Positions 8,239-17,631 of a stretch of 64,000 nucleotides of DNA are shown here, in pieces (the stretch's first letter is position 1; each line of letters begins with the position of its first letter). Where the stretch lies: positions 3,794 through 67,793 of the forward strand of contig NZ_LMIK01000009.1 in assembly GCF_001428685.1 (NCBI RefSeq). The letters are read 5' to 3'. The notes under the pieces were generated by a model. It searched no databases. It saw only the letters and a list, made by a program, of their open reading frames with translations, and was not told the origin of the DNA. Made by a program: the position numbers and the translations under genes. This DNA comes from Lysobacter sp. Root76. Its GTDB lineage: Bacteria > Pseudomonadota > Gammaproteobacteria > Xanthomonadales > Xanthomonadaceae.

Positions 8239-10260
8239 TCACCAGACTTCGCAGCGGTCCTTGGCCGGCCGCACCATCGGGGCGTCGGCCTTGCACTGGA
8301 AGGCCTGCTGGAACGCCGGCAGGTTGGACAGCGGGCCGTTGACGCGGTACTTGGCGATGGGGTGTGGGTCGCCCTGGATCATGCTGCGCTGGGTTTCCAG
8401 GCGGGTTTCGTCGCCGCGCCATTGGCCCCAGGCGATGAAGAACTGTTGCTCGGGGGTGTAGCCGTCCAGGGTGGGTTCGGGGCCTTTGCCTTCGCGGGAC
8501 TTGAGATAACCGCGGTAGGCGAGCTTGGCGCCGGCGAGGTCGCCGATGGATTCGCCCAGGACGAGTTTGCCGTTGTGGTGGACGCCGGGTTCGATGAAGT
8601 AGCCCTCGAACTGGTCGACGACGCATTGGCCCTTGGCGGCGAACTGGGTCTGATCCTTCGGCGTCCACCAGTTGGCGAGGCGGCCTTGGGCGTCGAACTG
8701 GGCGCCCTGGTCGTCGAAGCCGTGGCTGATCTCATGACCGATGACCACGCCGATGGCGCCGTAGTTGACGGCGTCGGTGGCGTTCACGTCGAACGCGGGC
8801 GGTTGCAGGATGCCGGCCGGGAAGACGATCTCGTTCTGTGAGGGGTTGTAGTAGGCGTTCGACGTGGGCGGGGTCATGCCCCAGCGCGTGCGGTCGGTGG
8901 GTTTGCCGATCTGGCTACGCACGTCGGCGACGTTCCAGCGCGAGGCGGCCATGACGTTGTCCCAGGCGGAGGCGCGGCTGACGACGACGCCTTTGTAGTC
9001 CTTGAACTTGTCGGGGTAGCCGAGTTTGGGGAAGAAGGTGGCGCGCTTTTCCAGGGCTTTTTGCTTGGTGGCGTCGTCCATCCAGTCGATTTCGCGGATG
9101 GTGTCGTCCATGGCCAGCAGGATGTTCTTGACCATGTCCTGCATGCGGGCCTTGGCTTCGGGCGGGAAGTATTTTTCGACGTACTTCTGGCCCAGGGCTT
9201 CGCCCAGCTGGCTGTCGGTGAGTTCGGCGCAACGCTTCCAGCGCGGTTTGATCTGGGTGGTGCCGGCCAGGAACTTGCCGTTGAAGGCGAAGTTTTCTTC
9301 GACGAAGGGCGTGGATAGGGAGTCGGCAGCGTTGTTGAGCACCTGCCATTGCAGGTAGGTCTGCCACTGGGCGATGGGGGTGGTGGCCAGTTCTTTTTCG
9401 ACCTGGCGCATGAACTTGGGCTGGGTGACGTTGACGGCGTTGCGCGGCATGCCGGCGGCGTCGAAGTATTTCGCCCAGTCGAAGCTGGGCACCAGCTTGG
9501 GCAGGTCGGCGAAGGCGGTGGGGTTGTCGAGCAGTTTCGGGTCGCGCATCTGCACGTTGTCGAACGAGGCTTCGGCCAGGCGCTTTTCGAAGGCGAAGAC
9601 GGTTTGGGCGTCTTGCTGGGCCTGGGCCGGGGCGACGCCGGTCAGTTCGAACATCTTGGCGACGTGAATGAGGTACTTGGCGCGCGCTTCGACGAAGCGC
9701 GGTTCGGGTTTGAGGTAGTAGTCGCGGTCGGGCATGCCCAGGCCGCCGGCGTAGAAGTGGGCGACGGTCTGGGTCGGTTCGTGCAGGTCTTCGCCGGCGT
9801 AGACGATGAAGGGCACGAAGACGCCGACGTCGTGGAGCTTGCCGATCATGCGTTGCAGGTCGGCGTTGTTCTGCATGGCGCCGGCTTCGGCCAGCCAGGG
9901 TTGCACGGGTTTGCTGCCCAGGGCGTCGATGCGGGATTCGTCCATGCAGGCGGCGTAGAAGTCGCCGGCGAGCTGGCCGGCGCTGCCCTGGGGCCAGTCG
10001 GTGCGGGCGGAGAGTTCGTTGAGGATGTCGCGGACGTGTTCTTTGTTGACCTCGCCGGATTGCCAGCGGCGGCTCCAGCGGTCCATGTAGTCGGGGATGG
10101 GGTTTTGTTTGCGCCAGGTGCCGTTGGCGTAGTCGAAGAAGTCGGTGCAGGGGTCGCCGGCGCGGTTGACGTCGGCGGGCTGGATGCCGTGCACGGCGCC
10201 GGCGGAGGCGGTAGTGGATGCGGCGAGCAATACGACGAGGGGGAGACTGGACCTGATCAC
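8239..10260 (-). CDS. M13 family zinc metallopeptidase (neprilysin/PepO-like)
   Basis: 673 residues, the usual length for the family. Residues 1-20 (MIRSSLPLVVLLAASTTASA) are a signal peptide. The N-terminal domain has the family's DFFDYANGTW, and a substrate-binding NAYYNPSQNEIVFPAGIL segment follows later. The gluzincin site HEISH is at 509-513, with the third zinc ligand E570 and D574 in ESIGDLAG. The C-terminus CEVW matches the CxxW ending of the family. M13 enzymes cleave peptides shorter than about 40 residues, and this one should act in the periplasm or be lipid-free and secreted. AAGGACG lies 8 nt upstream of the ATG at 10260. It appears monocistronic, with a REP-rich spacer upstream. 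Confidence 0.96.
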   Translation of the reverse strand: MIRSSLPLVVLLAASTTASAGAVHGIQPADVNRAGDPCTDFFDYANGTWRKQNPIPDYMDRWSRRWQSGEVNKEHVRDILNELSARTDWPQGSAGQLAGDFYAACMDESRIDALGSKPVQPWLAEAGAMQNNADLQRMIGKLHDVGVFVPFIVYAGEDLHEPTQTVAHFYAGGLGMPDRDYYLKPEPRFVEARAKYLIHVAKMFELTGVAPAQAQQDAQTVFAFEKRLAEASFDNVQMRDPKLLDNPTAFADLPKLVPSFDWAKYFDAAGMPRNAVNVTQPKFMRQVEKELATTPIAQWQTYLQWQVLNNAADSLSTPFVEENFAFNGKFLAGTTQIKPRWKRCAELTDSQLGEALGQKYVEKYFPPEAKARMQDMVKNILLAMDDTIREIDWMDDATKQKALEKRATFFPKLGYPDKFKDYKGVVVSRASAWDNVMAASRWNVADVRSQIGKPTDRTRWGMTPPTSNAYYNPSQNEIVFPAGILQPPAFDVNATDAVNYGAIGVVIGHEISHGFDDQGAQFDAQGRLANWWTPKDQTQFAAKGQCVVDQFEGYFIEPGVHHNGKLVLGESIGDLAGAKLAYRGYLKSREGKGPEPTLDGYTPEQQFFIAWGQWRGDETRLETQRSMIQGDPHPIAKYRVNGPLSNLPAFQQAFQCKADAPMVRPAKDRCEVW

Positions 10261-11045
10261 GGCAACGTCCTTGCTGGGTAGGTGGGGCCACTATCAGTCA
10301 GGGGCTGGGGGGCGGCTTGGGCCAGAAGTCCTGGGTGGGCGTTGTGGATGATGGGGTGCGGGGATATGGGTTGGTCGCGGGTGTTTGGCTTTCTGTGGGA
10401 GCGGCGTGAGCCGCGATTGTGAGGGTCGGCGCTAGGTGCGGGTTTGTCGCGAGGCCGGTCGCGACTTACGTCGCTCCTACCCCAAAGCGGTGGTGGGGGT
10501 GGGGTTGGGTGGCTGTGGCGCGGTGGGTGGGGTGGCGCGTCGCGGCTTACGCCGCTCCCACAGGGAGCGGCCGGTCTCGACGCTGTTTGGCTTTCTGTGG
10601 GAGCGGCGTGAGCCGCGATTGCGGGTGGCGGCGCTAGGTGCGGGTTTGTCGCAAGGCCGGTCGCGACTTACGTCGCTCCTACCCCAAAGCGGTGGTGGGG
10701 GTGGGGGTGGGGTTGGGTGGCTGTGGCGCGGTGGGTGGGGTGGCGCATCGCGGCTTACGCCGCTCCCACAGGGAGCGGCGCATCGCTTACCTCCGCTGCT
10801 CCCACAGGGAGCTACATATCGCTTACTCCGCCGCTTCCACGGGCAGCCGAACATCGCCCACACCTGCCGCTTTGGGGTAGGAGCGGCGTGAGCCGCGATG
10901 GGGTTGGGAGGTGCCCTCACCTGCCCTGGGTTTCTCACTTAAGCTGCGGATCGGTGCGCCGGTGGATTACGGCGCGGCGGGCAACGGGGAAGGCAGGCAC
11001 GGTCGGATGACGCCTGCATCGGATGGATCACTCAGGGGGAACAGG
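10261..11045. repeat. REP-like cluster with a ~202-bp tandem duplication
   Basis: A 785-bp spacer carrying about eight REP-like units of the form GGAGCGGCGTGAGCCGCGAT in both orientations. A composite block of several units is present twice in tandem, 10383-10571 and 10585-10778 (period 202 bp), with small internal length changes in a GGTGGGGG tract. A separate unit with the GGGGTAGGAG type of end lies at about 10873-10899. No gene is supported before 11046. Confidence 0.85.
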
Positions 11046-11519
11046 ATGAACCGATACGGGACGAAGCGCTGGCTGGGCTTGATGGCCGCAGCCGGCTTGG
11101 GTGCGCTGACGGGATGCGCGTCGGTGGGACGGGAGGCGGCGGTGGGTACTCCGATGGAGGATCGTCCGATCGTCGGTGCGGGCTTCGTCGGGCAGCCGGC
11201 CGGTTGGCCGGACGCGGTGCCGTTGCCGGAGGGCGCGGAGATCGACGGCCACCGCTGCGCGAACCGGTACTGCACGCTGTGGTTCGGGCTGATGACCCTG
11301 GATGAGGCGATGGTGCTCAAGCGCCGGTACATCAAGCTGCTCAAGGACAGCGGCAAGTGGGAGCAGTTGGGTTCGCCGGACGACCCCTACGAGCCCGAGG
11401 CGTTCCGTTACACGGGCGCGGTGGAGTCCGGGTGCGGCTACATGCTGGAGATCAAGCAGGGTTCCGTCCCCAACGACTATTACCACCGCTGGCGCGTGAC
11501 GACGTCGATGACCTGGTAA
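11046..11519 (+). CDS. Hypothetical lipoprotein
   Basis: 157 residues. The N-terminus MNRYGTKRWLGLMAAAGLGA is a lipoprotein signal with lipobox LTGC (C24). The mature part contains HRCANRYCTLWFGLMTLDEA and DSGKWEQLGSPDDPYEPEAF, with four Cys that could form disulfides outside the cytoplasm. Upstream in-frame codons exist to 10911, but the ATG at 11046 has AGGGGGA 6 nt upstream and starts a proper signal peptide. No family is recognised. It lies 46 bp before a GyrI-like gene on the same strand, so the two may share a transcript. Confidence 0.75.
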   Translation: MNRYGTKRWLGLMAAAGLGALTGCASVGREAAVGTPMEDRPIVGAGFVGQPAGWPDAVPLPEGAEIDGHRCANRYCTLWFGLMTLDEAMVLKRRYIKLLKDSGKWEQLGSPDDPYEPEAFRYTGAVESGCGYMLEIKQGSVPNDYYHRWRVTTSMTW

Positions 11520-11565
11520 CGCGCGCGGCTGCGGTGCGGCGCCGACGGAGGGCTTGGGAGTGAGC

Positions 11566-12183
11566 ATGGACAAGTACGACATCAAGAAGGCCTGCAAGGC
11601 CTGGTACGGCGCGCCGGCCGGGGCGTTCGTGCGGCTGGATATGCCGGCGATGGATTACTACATGATCGACGGCGCGGGCGATCCGAACACGGCGGCCGAG
11701 TACGCGGCCGCGGTGGAGGCGCTGTATACGGCGTCGTACACGCTCAAGTTCATGAGCAAGGCGGATTTGCGGCGGGACTATGTGGTGCCGCCGCTGGAAG
11801 GTTTGTGGTGGGCGGACGATCTGTCGGATTTCGTGGCCCGGCGCAAGGATCGGTGGCGCTGGACGATGATGATCGTGGTCCCGGAGTTCGTCGGGCGGGC
11901 GATGGCGGAGGCGGCGATCGCGAAGGCGCAGGAGAAGAAGGGGCTGGCGGCGTTGTCGCGGTTGCGCTACGAGCGGTTGGAGGAAGGCACGGTCGTGCAG
12001 ACGCTGCATGTGGGGCCTTACGACGACGAAGGGCCGGTCTTGAAGCGGCTGCACGAGGAGTTCTTGCCGGCGCAGTCGTTGGTGCCGACGGGGCATCATC
12101 ATGAGATCTATTTGAGCGATCCGCGCAAGACGGCGGCGGCGAAGTTGAAGACGATTTTGCGGCAGCCGGTGCGGGTGGGGTGA
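11566..12183 (+). CDS. GyrI-like small-molecule-binding domain protein
   Basis: 205 residues. The sequence follows the stand-alone GyrI-like family closely: MPAMDYYMIDGAGDPNTAAE, LYTASYTLKFMSK, PLEGLWWADD, RWRWTMMIVVPEFV, TLHVGPYDDEGPVLKRLHEE and a C-terminal HHHEIYLSDPRK. Members of this family bind small hydrophobic molecules, and some have been shown to hydrolyse cyclopropanoid toxins. The role here could be detoxification or drug binding, and no specific ligand can be read from the sequence. The ATG at 11566 has GGGAG 5 nt upstream; a TTG at 11554 is less likely. It is cytoplasmic, with no signal peptide. A REP-rich spacer follows. Confidence 0.9.
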   Translation: MDKYDIKKACKAWYGAPAGAFVRLDMPAMDYYMIDGAGDPNTAAEYAAAVEALYTASYTLKFMSKADLRRDYVVPPLEGLWWADDLSDFVARRKDRWRWTMMIVVPEFVGRAMAEAAIAKAQEKKGLAALSRLRYERLEEGTVVQTLHVGPYDDEGPVLKRLHEEFLPAQSLVPTGHHHEIYLSDPRKTAAAKLKTILRQPVRVG

Positions 12184-12448
12184 GGTTGTCGGGGCTCTGC
12201 TCGTTCTTGTCGTAGGTCGGAGTAGGAGCGGCGGTGTCGGTGTGGGGCTGCGCTGTAGGTGCGGTGTCGGATCGCGGCTTACGCCGCTCCTACCCCAAAG
12301 CGGGTGTGGTTGGGGTTGGTTGGCGGTGGCGCGGTGTGTGGGATGGCGCGTCGCGGCTTACGCCGCTCCTACAGGGAGCCCAGGGCGGTTCGGTGCGCTG
12401 GGCCGGTGGCGCTGTGGGAGCGGCGTGAGCCGCGATTGCGTCGCCGGG
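12184..12448. repeat. REP-like cluster
   Basis: A 265-bp spacer between convergent genes, with about four REP-like units: a partial one near 12221, reverse units near 12268-12294 (CTCCTACCCC end) and 12351-12377, and a forward unit near 12411-12440 (TGTGGGAG end). No gene or T-rich terminator was seen. Confidence 0.8.
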
Positions 12449-13006
12449 TCAGCCGCGCCAGTTGGCGTGGCTGCGCCAGAACTCGACGCTGCGCTGGTAG
12501 GCGTCGCGGTCCAGTGGGACGCCGGAGCCGCCCTCCTCCACGCCCAGGGCGTTGCGCATCATGGTGATCGGCGCCATCGGCGTTTCCATCGGCTCGGCGG
12601 TGTACATGCAGCCGACCACGCCCCAGTCAGCGGTCGTGTCGGTGCCTTCCTTCGCCAGTTGCTCGCGGCTGTAGAGGATGACGATCAGGTAGTCGGCCAC
12701 CGGCGGGTCGATGTTTTCGAACCAGCGCACCAACACCGGCAGCTCGTCTTTGCTGCGCGCGTCGTAGTCGCTGCGCAGCAGGTGGCGGTTGGCGTCGGTG
12801 ATCGGTACCGCGAGGCAGCGGGTCGAGGTCCAGTTGTGGTGCACGTGCAGCTTGCAGAACGGGGCGTAGCCGTCGAGCACCTGCAGCGGCGCGACCTCGT
12901 TGAGGTGGCGCTCGAACTGTTCGGGCGTGCAGTCCTGGATGGTGTTGCGGCGCGGCTCGCGCGGGAACAGGCGGGCGCGGGCGAAATCGGTGAGGACGAT
13001 GGTCAT
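12449..13006 (-). CDS. DUF3228 family protein
   Basis: 185 residues starting MTIVLTDFARARLFP, with QFERHLNEVAPLQVLDGYAP, KLHVHHNWTSTRCLAVPIT and NPIDPPV-like segments (FENIDPPVADYLIVILYSRE), ending RSVEFWRSHANWRG. This matches my memory of the DUF3228 family, which has no defined function. It is cytoplasmic, with no signal or membrane segment. Frames extending the protein upstream to 13576 exist, but they cross the start of the divergent SDR gene, and the family begins at this Met. No strong ribosome binding site precedes it. The 247-bp divergent region to the SDR gene should contain both promoters. Confidence 0.75.
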   Translation of the reverse strand: MTIVLTDFARARLFPREPRRNTIQDCTPEQFERHLNEVAPLQVLDGYAPFCKLHVHHNWTSTRCLAVPITDANRHLLRSDYDARSKDELPVLVRWFENIDPPVADYLIVILYSREQLAKEGTDTTADWGVVGCMYTAEPMETPMAPITMMRNALGVEEGGSGVPLDRDAYQRSVEFWRSHANWRG

Positions 13007-13253
13007 GGCGGCATTATCGGGCAGTTGCAGCCAGGGGCGCCCCCAGAACGCGGCAGCGATCGGCTGCCGTACTTCGCCACGGTTAGCGCAGGTACGGCGC
13101 CCGGCCGCGCTAGCGCCGGGCAGGCAACCGCGCTCAAGGCCCCACTGAAGCGCTTGCGCCCCTCTTTGCCGCCCTATTTCGGCCGATAAATCCCCCCGGC
13201 CCGTTTTTCCCGTACCCTTTCCGACCGTTTCGGCGCGCAATACGGACCTGTCC

Positions 13254-14864
13254 TTGAACACCAACGCTGCACCCGCCCTGGCCCTCTCGCCGGCATCCGA
13301 TGCCGATGTCGCCATTTCCGGCGATCGTCTGCATGCCACCCTGGCGCTGCTGGATGCGATCATCGCCGACCGCAGCGTGCTCGATGCGCTGCCCGCGGAC
13401 GAACGCGAGCGCCTGCTGCAGGCGGTCGCGCTGGTCCACCACCCCGAGCCGCGCGCGCGGCGGCAAAAATCCAAGATCCAGGCACGCGAACGAGCGCAGG
13501 AAAAAGCGCGTGCGACCGAGGCGCTGCTCGACCAGACCGGCATCCGCACCCTGCGTCGCAAGCCGGTATTCACCACGCCGAACTACTTCCCGCCGCAGGC
13601 GCCGGGCCTGCACGACCCCAGCAACCGCGCGTCCGATCCGGTGGCCCACAACGAGTCGCCGGAACTGCTGCATTGCTATGTCTGCAAGCAGAAATACACG
13701 CGCATCCATCACTTCTACGATCAGCTGTGCCCGCCCTGCGCGGAATTGAATTTCCACAAGCGCACCGAGACCGCCGATCTGCGCGGACGCGTGGCGCTGC
13801 TGACCGGCGGACGCGTCAAGATCGGCTATCAGGCCGGCTTGAAACTGCTGCGCGCGGGCGCGACGCTGATCGTGACCACGCGCTTTCCGCGCGATTCGGC
13901 TGCGCGCTACGCCGCCGAGCCGGATTTCGGCGAATGGGGCCATCGCTTGGAAGTGTTCGGGCTGGACCTGCGCCATACGCCCAGCGTGGAAGCGTTCTGC
14001 ACCCAGCTGCTGGCCACGCGCGAGCGCCTGGACTTCATCATCAACAACGCTTGCCAGACCGTGCGCCGTCCGCCGGCGTTCTATGCGCACATGATGGCCG
14101 GCGAGACCGCTGCGCTGCAGACCCTGCCCGAGCACGTGCGCAAGCTGATCGGCCAGTACCAGGGCCTGCGCAGCACCGACTTGCTGCCGGGCGCCCATGC
14201 GACCGCGCTGCAAGCGGGTCGCCCCGATCCCGGCGCCACCGGCCTCACCCACGCCGCCGAGCTTTCGCAGGTACCGCTGCTGCCCGACGAACTGCTCGGC
14301 CAGGCGCACCTGTTCCCCGAAGGCCGGCTCGACCAGGACTTGCAGCAGATCGACCTGCGCGGGCGGAATTCCTGGCGCCTGCAGATGGACGAAGTGCCGT
14401 CGGTGGAGCTGTTGGAGACGCAGCTGGTCAACGCGGTCGCGCCCTTCATCATCAACGCGCGCCTGAAACCGCTGATGTTGCGCACGCCCGATGGCGCGCA
14501 GGCCGCGCGCGACAAGCATATCGTCAATGTCTCGGCGGTCGAAGGCCAGTTCTACCGCAATTTCAAGACCACCAAGCACCCGCACACCAACATGGCCAAG
14601 GCCGCGCTCAACATGATGACGCGCACCGCGGCCGCCGATTACCAGGGCGACGGCATCCACATGAACAGCGTCGACACCGGCTGGGTGACCGACGAGGATC
14701 CGGTCGAGATCGCCGCGCGCAAGACCGTCGAGGAACGCTTCCATCCGCCGCTGGATATCGTCGACGGCGCCGCCCGGATCGTCGACCCGATCATCCACGG
14801 CTTCAACACCGGCGAGCACGTGTGGGGACAGTTCCTGAAGGACTACGCGCCGACGGACTGGTGA
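13254..14864 (+). CDS. Long SDR-family protein with N-terminal zinc-knuckle-like region
   Basis: 536 residues from a TTG start; no Met lies near the N-terminus. Residues 1-175 are not SDR-like and contain HCYVCKQKY and QLCPPCAEL, two CxxC pairs about 20 residues apart that could bind zinc. Residues ~180-530 are a Rossmann SDR domain with an unusual nucleotide motif LLTGGRVKIGYQAGLKLLR, then FIINNACQT, VNVSAVEGQF (Ser427) and HTNMAKAALNMMTRT. In the last motif the normal catalytic YxxxK reads TxxxK (T445, K449). The replacement sits in an otherwise well-conserved sequence, so it looks like a family trait, not damage. A non-classical or non-redox role is possible. The substrate is unknown. It appears monocistronic. 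Confidence 0.85.
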   Translation: MNTNAAPALALSPASDADVAISGDRLHATLALLDAIIADRSVLDALPADERERLLQAVALVHHPEPRARRQKSKIQARERAQEKARATEALLDQTGIRTLRRKPVFTTPNYFPPQAPGLHDPSNRASDPVAHNESPELLHCYVCKQKYTRIHHFYDQLCPPCAELNFHKRTETADLRGRVALLTGGRVKIGYQAGLKLLRAGATLIVTTRFPRDSAARYAAEPDFGEWGHRLEVFGLDLRHTPSVEAFCTQLLATRERLDFIINNACQTVRRPPAFYAHMMAGETAALQTLPEHVRKLIGQYQGLRSTDLLPGAHATALQAGRPDPGATGLTHAAELSQVPLLPDELLGQAHLFPEGRLDQDLQQIDLRGRNSWRLQMDEVPSVELLETQLVNAVAPFIINARLKPLMLRTPDGAQAARDKHIVNVSAVEGQFYRNFKTTKHPHTNMAKAALNMMTRTAAADYQGDGIHMNSVDTGWVTDEDPVEIAARKTVEERFHPPLDIVDGAARIVDPIIHGFNTGEHVWGQFLKDYAPTDW

Positions 14865-14931
14865 GTTTCGCGCGATCCGCATCGAGCGGCCTGCGCAGGC
14901 GCGGCAGCGGCCACTGAGAAAGGCGAGGACC

Positions 14932-15013
14932 GTAGGGTGCGGTGAGCCGCAGGCGAACCGCACCATCGCGCGATCCCGATCGCCGCGCCGGCGCGGTTGT
15001 CACCGCACCCTAC
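14932..15013. repeat. GTAGGGTGCGG inverted repeat element
   Basis: GTAGGGTGCGGTGA (14932-14945) is matched by TCACCGCACCCTAC (15000-15013), a 14-bp perfect inverted repeat. Inside it, GGTGCGGT and ACCGCACC (ending about 14964) form a second hairpin. This is a different repeat type from the REP-like elements, although it also starts with GTAG. It sits in the ~215-bp gap between the convergent SDR and slipin genes. Confidence 0.7.
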
Positions 15014-15078
15014 AACGTCGCCGCGACATCGGCGACCGTTGAAAACGCACTCCGACCCATGTTTTTTGCCGGTTTTCG

Positions 15079-15834
15079 CTACGAATCGCCACGCTTCGAC
15101 AGCAGCCTGTCGATCACGTCGACCGGCAGCGGGAACACGATGGTGGAACTCTTCTCGCCGGCGATCTCGGTGAGCGTCTGCAGATAACGCAACTGGATCG
15201 CGCGCGGATCGCCGCCGAGCAGCCTGGCCGCTTCGACCAGCGTTGCCGCGGCTTGTTTCTCGCCTTCGGCGTGGATCACCTTGGCGCGGCGCAGGCGCTC
15301 GGCCTCGGCCTGGCGCGCGATCGCACGGACCATGGTCTCGTTGAGATCGATACGCTTGATCTCGACATTGGCCACCTTGATGCCCCAGGCATCGGTCTGC
15401 GAATCGAGGATATTGCGGATGTCGGCGTTGAGCTTGTCGCGCTCGGCAAGCATCTCGTCGAGATCGTGCTGCCCCAGCACCGAGCGCAGCGTGGTCTGTG
15501 CGAGCTGGCTGGTGGCTTCGTAGAAATGCTCGACGTTGATGATCGCCTTCTGCGGATCGATCACGCGGAAGTACACCACCGCGTTCACCTGCACCGAAAC
15601 GTTGTCGCGCGAGATCACATCCTGCGGCGGCACGTCCATGACGACGGTGCGCAGTTCGACCCGCACCATCTGCTGCACAAAGGGTATCAGCAGGATCAGG
15701 CCCGGCCCTTTCACCTTGAAGAAGCGGCCCAGTTGGAAGACCACGCCACGCTCGTACTCGCGCAGGATCTTGACCGCACTCATCAGGACTGCTGCGATGA
15801 GTACGATCGCCGGAAAGTAGATGATGATGTTCAT
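15079..15834 (-). CDS. Slipin/stomatin family (SPFH) membrane protein
   Basis: 251 residues from the ATG at 15834, which has GGAG 6 nt upstream (ACGGAGTCGCC). An in-frame ATG at 15855 overlaps the nfeD stop and is a possible alternative. One membrane segment (residues 2-24, [18 protein letters not shown]) is followed by the SPFH domain ([38 protein letters not shown]) and a coiled C-terminal part ([20 protein letters not shown]). Slipins assemble on membranes and, in this gene arrangement, are processed by NfeD-type serine proteases. It is the downstream member of an nfeD-slipin pair and is probably translated together with it. Cytoplasmic-face membrane location is expected. Confidence 0.94.
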   Translation of the reverse strand: MNIIIYFPAIVLIAAVLMSAVKILREYERGVVFQLGRFFKVKGPGLILLIPFVQQMVRVELRTVVMDVPPQDVISRDNVSVQVNAVVYFRVIDPQKAIINVEHFYEATSQLAQTTLRSVLGQHDLDEMLAERDKLNADIRNILDSQTDAWGIKVANVEIKRIDLNETMVRAIARQAEAERLRRAKVIHAEGEKQAAATLVEAARLLGGDPRAIQLRYLQTLTEIAGEKSSTIVFPLPVDVIDRLLSKRGDS

Positions 15835-15851
15835 GGCGACTCCGTCATGCG

Positions 15852-17276
15852 TCATTGATCGAGCGGAACGACTTCCAGCACCAGGCCGTCCATCGCCTGC
15901 ACGCGCACCGACTGCCCGCGGCGCACCGGCGTTCGCGATGTCGCCTGCCAGACCTCGCCACGGATCCGCACATGGCCGCGCCCATGGAAATCGCCGGTCG
16001 CGATGGCGAGATGGCCCACCAGTTCCTGCGCGCCGGTCACTACCGGCAACTTGCGCGCCTTCGCCGCCAGCCAGATCACGCTCATGAAGGCGAGCGCGCT
16101 GGCAACGGCGATGCCGAGGATCAATCGCCCCGGCAACCCGAACCCGGGCACGTCGGTATCGAACAGGATGAGCGAGCCGGCAACCAGGGCCACCAGGCCG
16201 CCGATGCCGAGCGAGCCGAAGCTGGGGAGCGCGAATTCCGCCGCCATCAGGCCCACGCCCAGCACGATCAGCGCCACGCCGGCGTAGTTCACCGGCAGCA
16301 CCTGCAATGCATACAACGCCAGCAGCAGGCAGATCGCGCCGGTCACGCCGGGGAACAGCGCGCCGGGCGTATAGGCTTCGATCATCAGTGCGTACAGGCC
16401 GACCAGCAACAGCAGATAGGCCACGGTCGGTTCGGTCAATACGCCCAGCAGTCGCGCGCGCCAGTCGGGTTGCAAGGTCGTGACGGCGCCCGCATCCAGC
16501 TTCAGCTGAAATCTCCGTTGGCCCAGTTGCACTTCGCGGCCGTTCGCCTGGCGCAGCAGCGATGGCAGGTCGGCTGCGACGATCTCGATGACATGCTGCT
16601 GCAGTGCCTGGCTTGCCGTCAGGGTGGCAGCGTCGCGCACTGCGGCTTCGGCGAATTCGCTATTGCGCCCGCGCAGTTCCGCGAGGCTGCGCAGGTAAGC
16701 GACCGCGTCGTTGACGACCTTGCGCTCCATCGCCGTTGCGCCATCGCGCCGCGCGTCGGGATGCCTGTCCCGATCGGCGGCTTTTCCGGCGTCCGCTGCG
16801 TCCCCCGCATCCGGTTGCTGGCCGTGCGCCTGGTTCGCGGCGCGCTTCTCATCGTCCGGCGTGGCCGGCGTCGATGGCATGCCCGGCCCACCCATCGAGA
16901 CGGGCGTCGCCGCCCCCACCGACGTGGCCGGCGCCATCACCGCAACATGACATGCGTAGAGGATGTAGGTGCCGGCACTGGCCGCGCGCGACCCTTCCGG
17001 TGCCACCCATCCGATCACCGGCACTTTCGACGAAAGAATCGCGTGGTTGATGTCGCGGGTCGCGGCATCGAGGCCGCCCGGCGTGTCGATCCGCAACACC
17101 ACCGCCTGCGCGTGGTTGTCCGCCGCGCGCTTGAGGCCGCGTTGCACATAGTCGCTGGTGGCCGGGCCGATACCGCCCTTGATATCGAGCAGGTACACCC
17201 CGCCCTCCGACGCTGGAAGCGCCGGCGCCAAGCCCAGCCCGAAGGCCAACAGCAAGGCATAGCCAAGCGATCGCAT
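15852..17276 (-). CDS. NfeD family ClpP-class membrane serine protease
   Basis: 474 residues. A signal sequence (1-22) is followed by a ClpP-like protease domain with the nucleophile in [10 protein letters not shown] (S100) and the Lys of ERKVVND (K186). These match the Ser-Lys dyad of long NfeD proteins such as PH1510. Between them lies a low-complexity insert (about 130-180, rich in Asp, Ala, Pro), longer than usual. After residue ~280 come about four membrane helices ([19 protein letters not shown] and following) and a C-terminal OB-fold ([13 protein letters not shown]). NfeD cleaves the C-terminus of its partner slipin, whose gene follows directly. GAGGGG lies 8 nt upstream of the ATG at 17276. 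Confidence 0.94.
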   Translation of the reverse strand: MRSLGYALLLAFGLGLAPALPASEGGVYLLDIKGGIGPATSDYVQRGLKRAADNHAQAVVLRIDTPGGLDAATRDINHAILSSKVPVIGWVAPEGSRAASAGTYILYACHVAVMAPATSVGAATPVSMGGPGMPSTPATPDDEKRAANQAHGQQPDAGDAADAGKAADRDRHPDARRDGATAMERKVVNDAVAYLRSLAELRGRNSEFAEAAVRDAATLTASQALQQHVIEIVAADLPSLLRQANGREVQLGQRRFQLKLDAGAVTTLQPDWRARLLGVLTEPTVAYLLLLVGLYALMIEAYTPGALFPGVTGAICLLLALYALQVLPVNYAGVALIVLGVGLMAAEFALPSFGSLGIGGLVALVAGSLILFDTDVPGFGLPGRLILGIAVASALAFMSVIWLAAKARKLPVVTGAQELVGHLAIATGDFHGRGHVRIRGEVWQATSRTPVRRGQSVRVQAMDGLVLEVVPLDQ

Positions 17277-17631
17277 GGCAAACCCCTCGGTTGCCTCTAC
17301 GTCCTGTCTATTGGATACCTGCGGTTGTTAAGGCGGCGCTAGCGCCGCCCGCGGTAGATTTGCGCGCGTTTCCGTACCAGACGCGTTGGCTTGGCGGACG
17401 CGATCGCGGCTTATGCCGCTCCCACAGGAAGCTTCATGACGGCCTGCGGGTCGACTGGCCCTGCGGCCTGCAGTGTCCCCCGGCCGCCACGCTGGGTCAG
17501 ACCGGTCAGCAGCTCGGCATCGCGCGTACGTGGTTGTGTGTCACGAGGGTCAGGCCGCCGACCGGGTGGCCGAACGCAGATCAGCGAAGGCGGCGACGGC
17601 CCCGCCGATCTGGTCGAAGGGCGCGATACGC
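17277..17631. other. Spacer upstream of nfeD with one REP-like unit
   Basis: About 355 bp between the nfeD start and the icmF stop, both on the minus strand. It has one REP-like unit (GATCGCGGCTTATGCCGCTCCCACAGG split across 17402-17428). The rest looks like degraded sequence with no supported gene. Confidence 0.5.

Noticed and set aside
12449..13576. DUF3228 gene extended to 375 codons
   Set aside because: The extra N-terminal part overlaps the divergent SDR coding sequence and is not family-like; the Met at 13006 begins the DUF3228 sequence.
13134..14966. A 610-codon minus-strand frame opposite the SDR gene
   Set aside because: It overlaps the SDR coding region completely, and its product has no recognisable domain.
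15855..17342. A 495-codon plus-strand frame opposite nfeD
   Set aside because: His/Gln/Arg-rich shadow sequence; NfeD motifs on the minus strand are intact.
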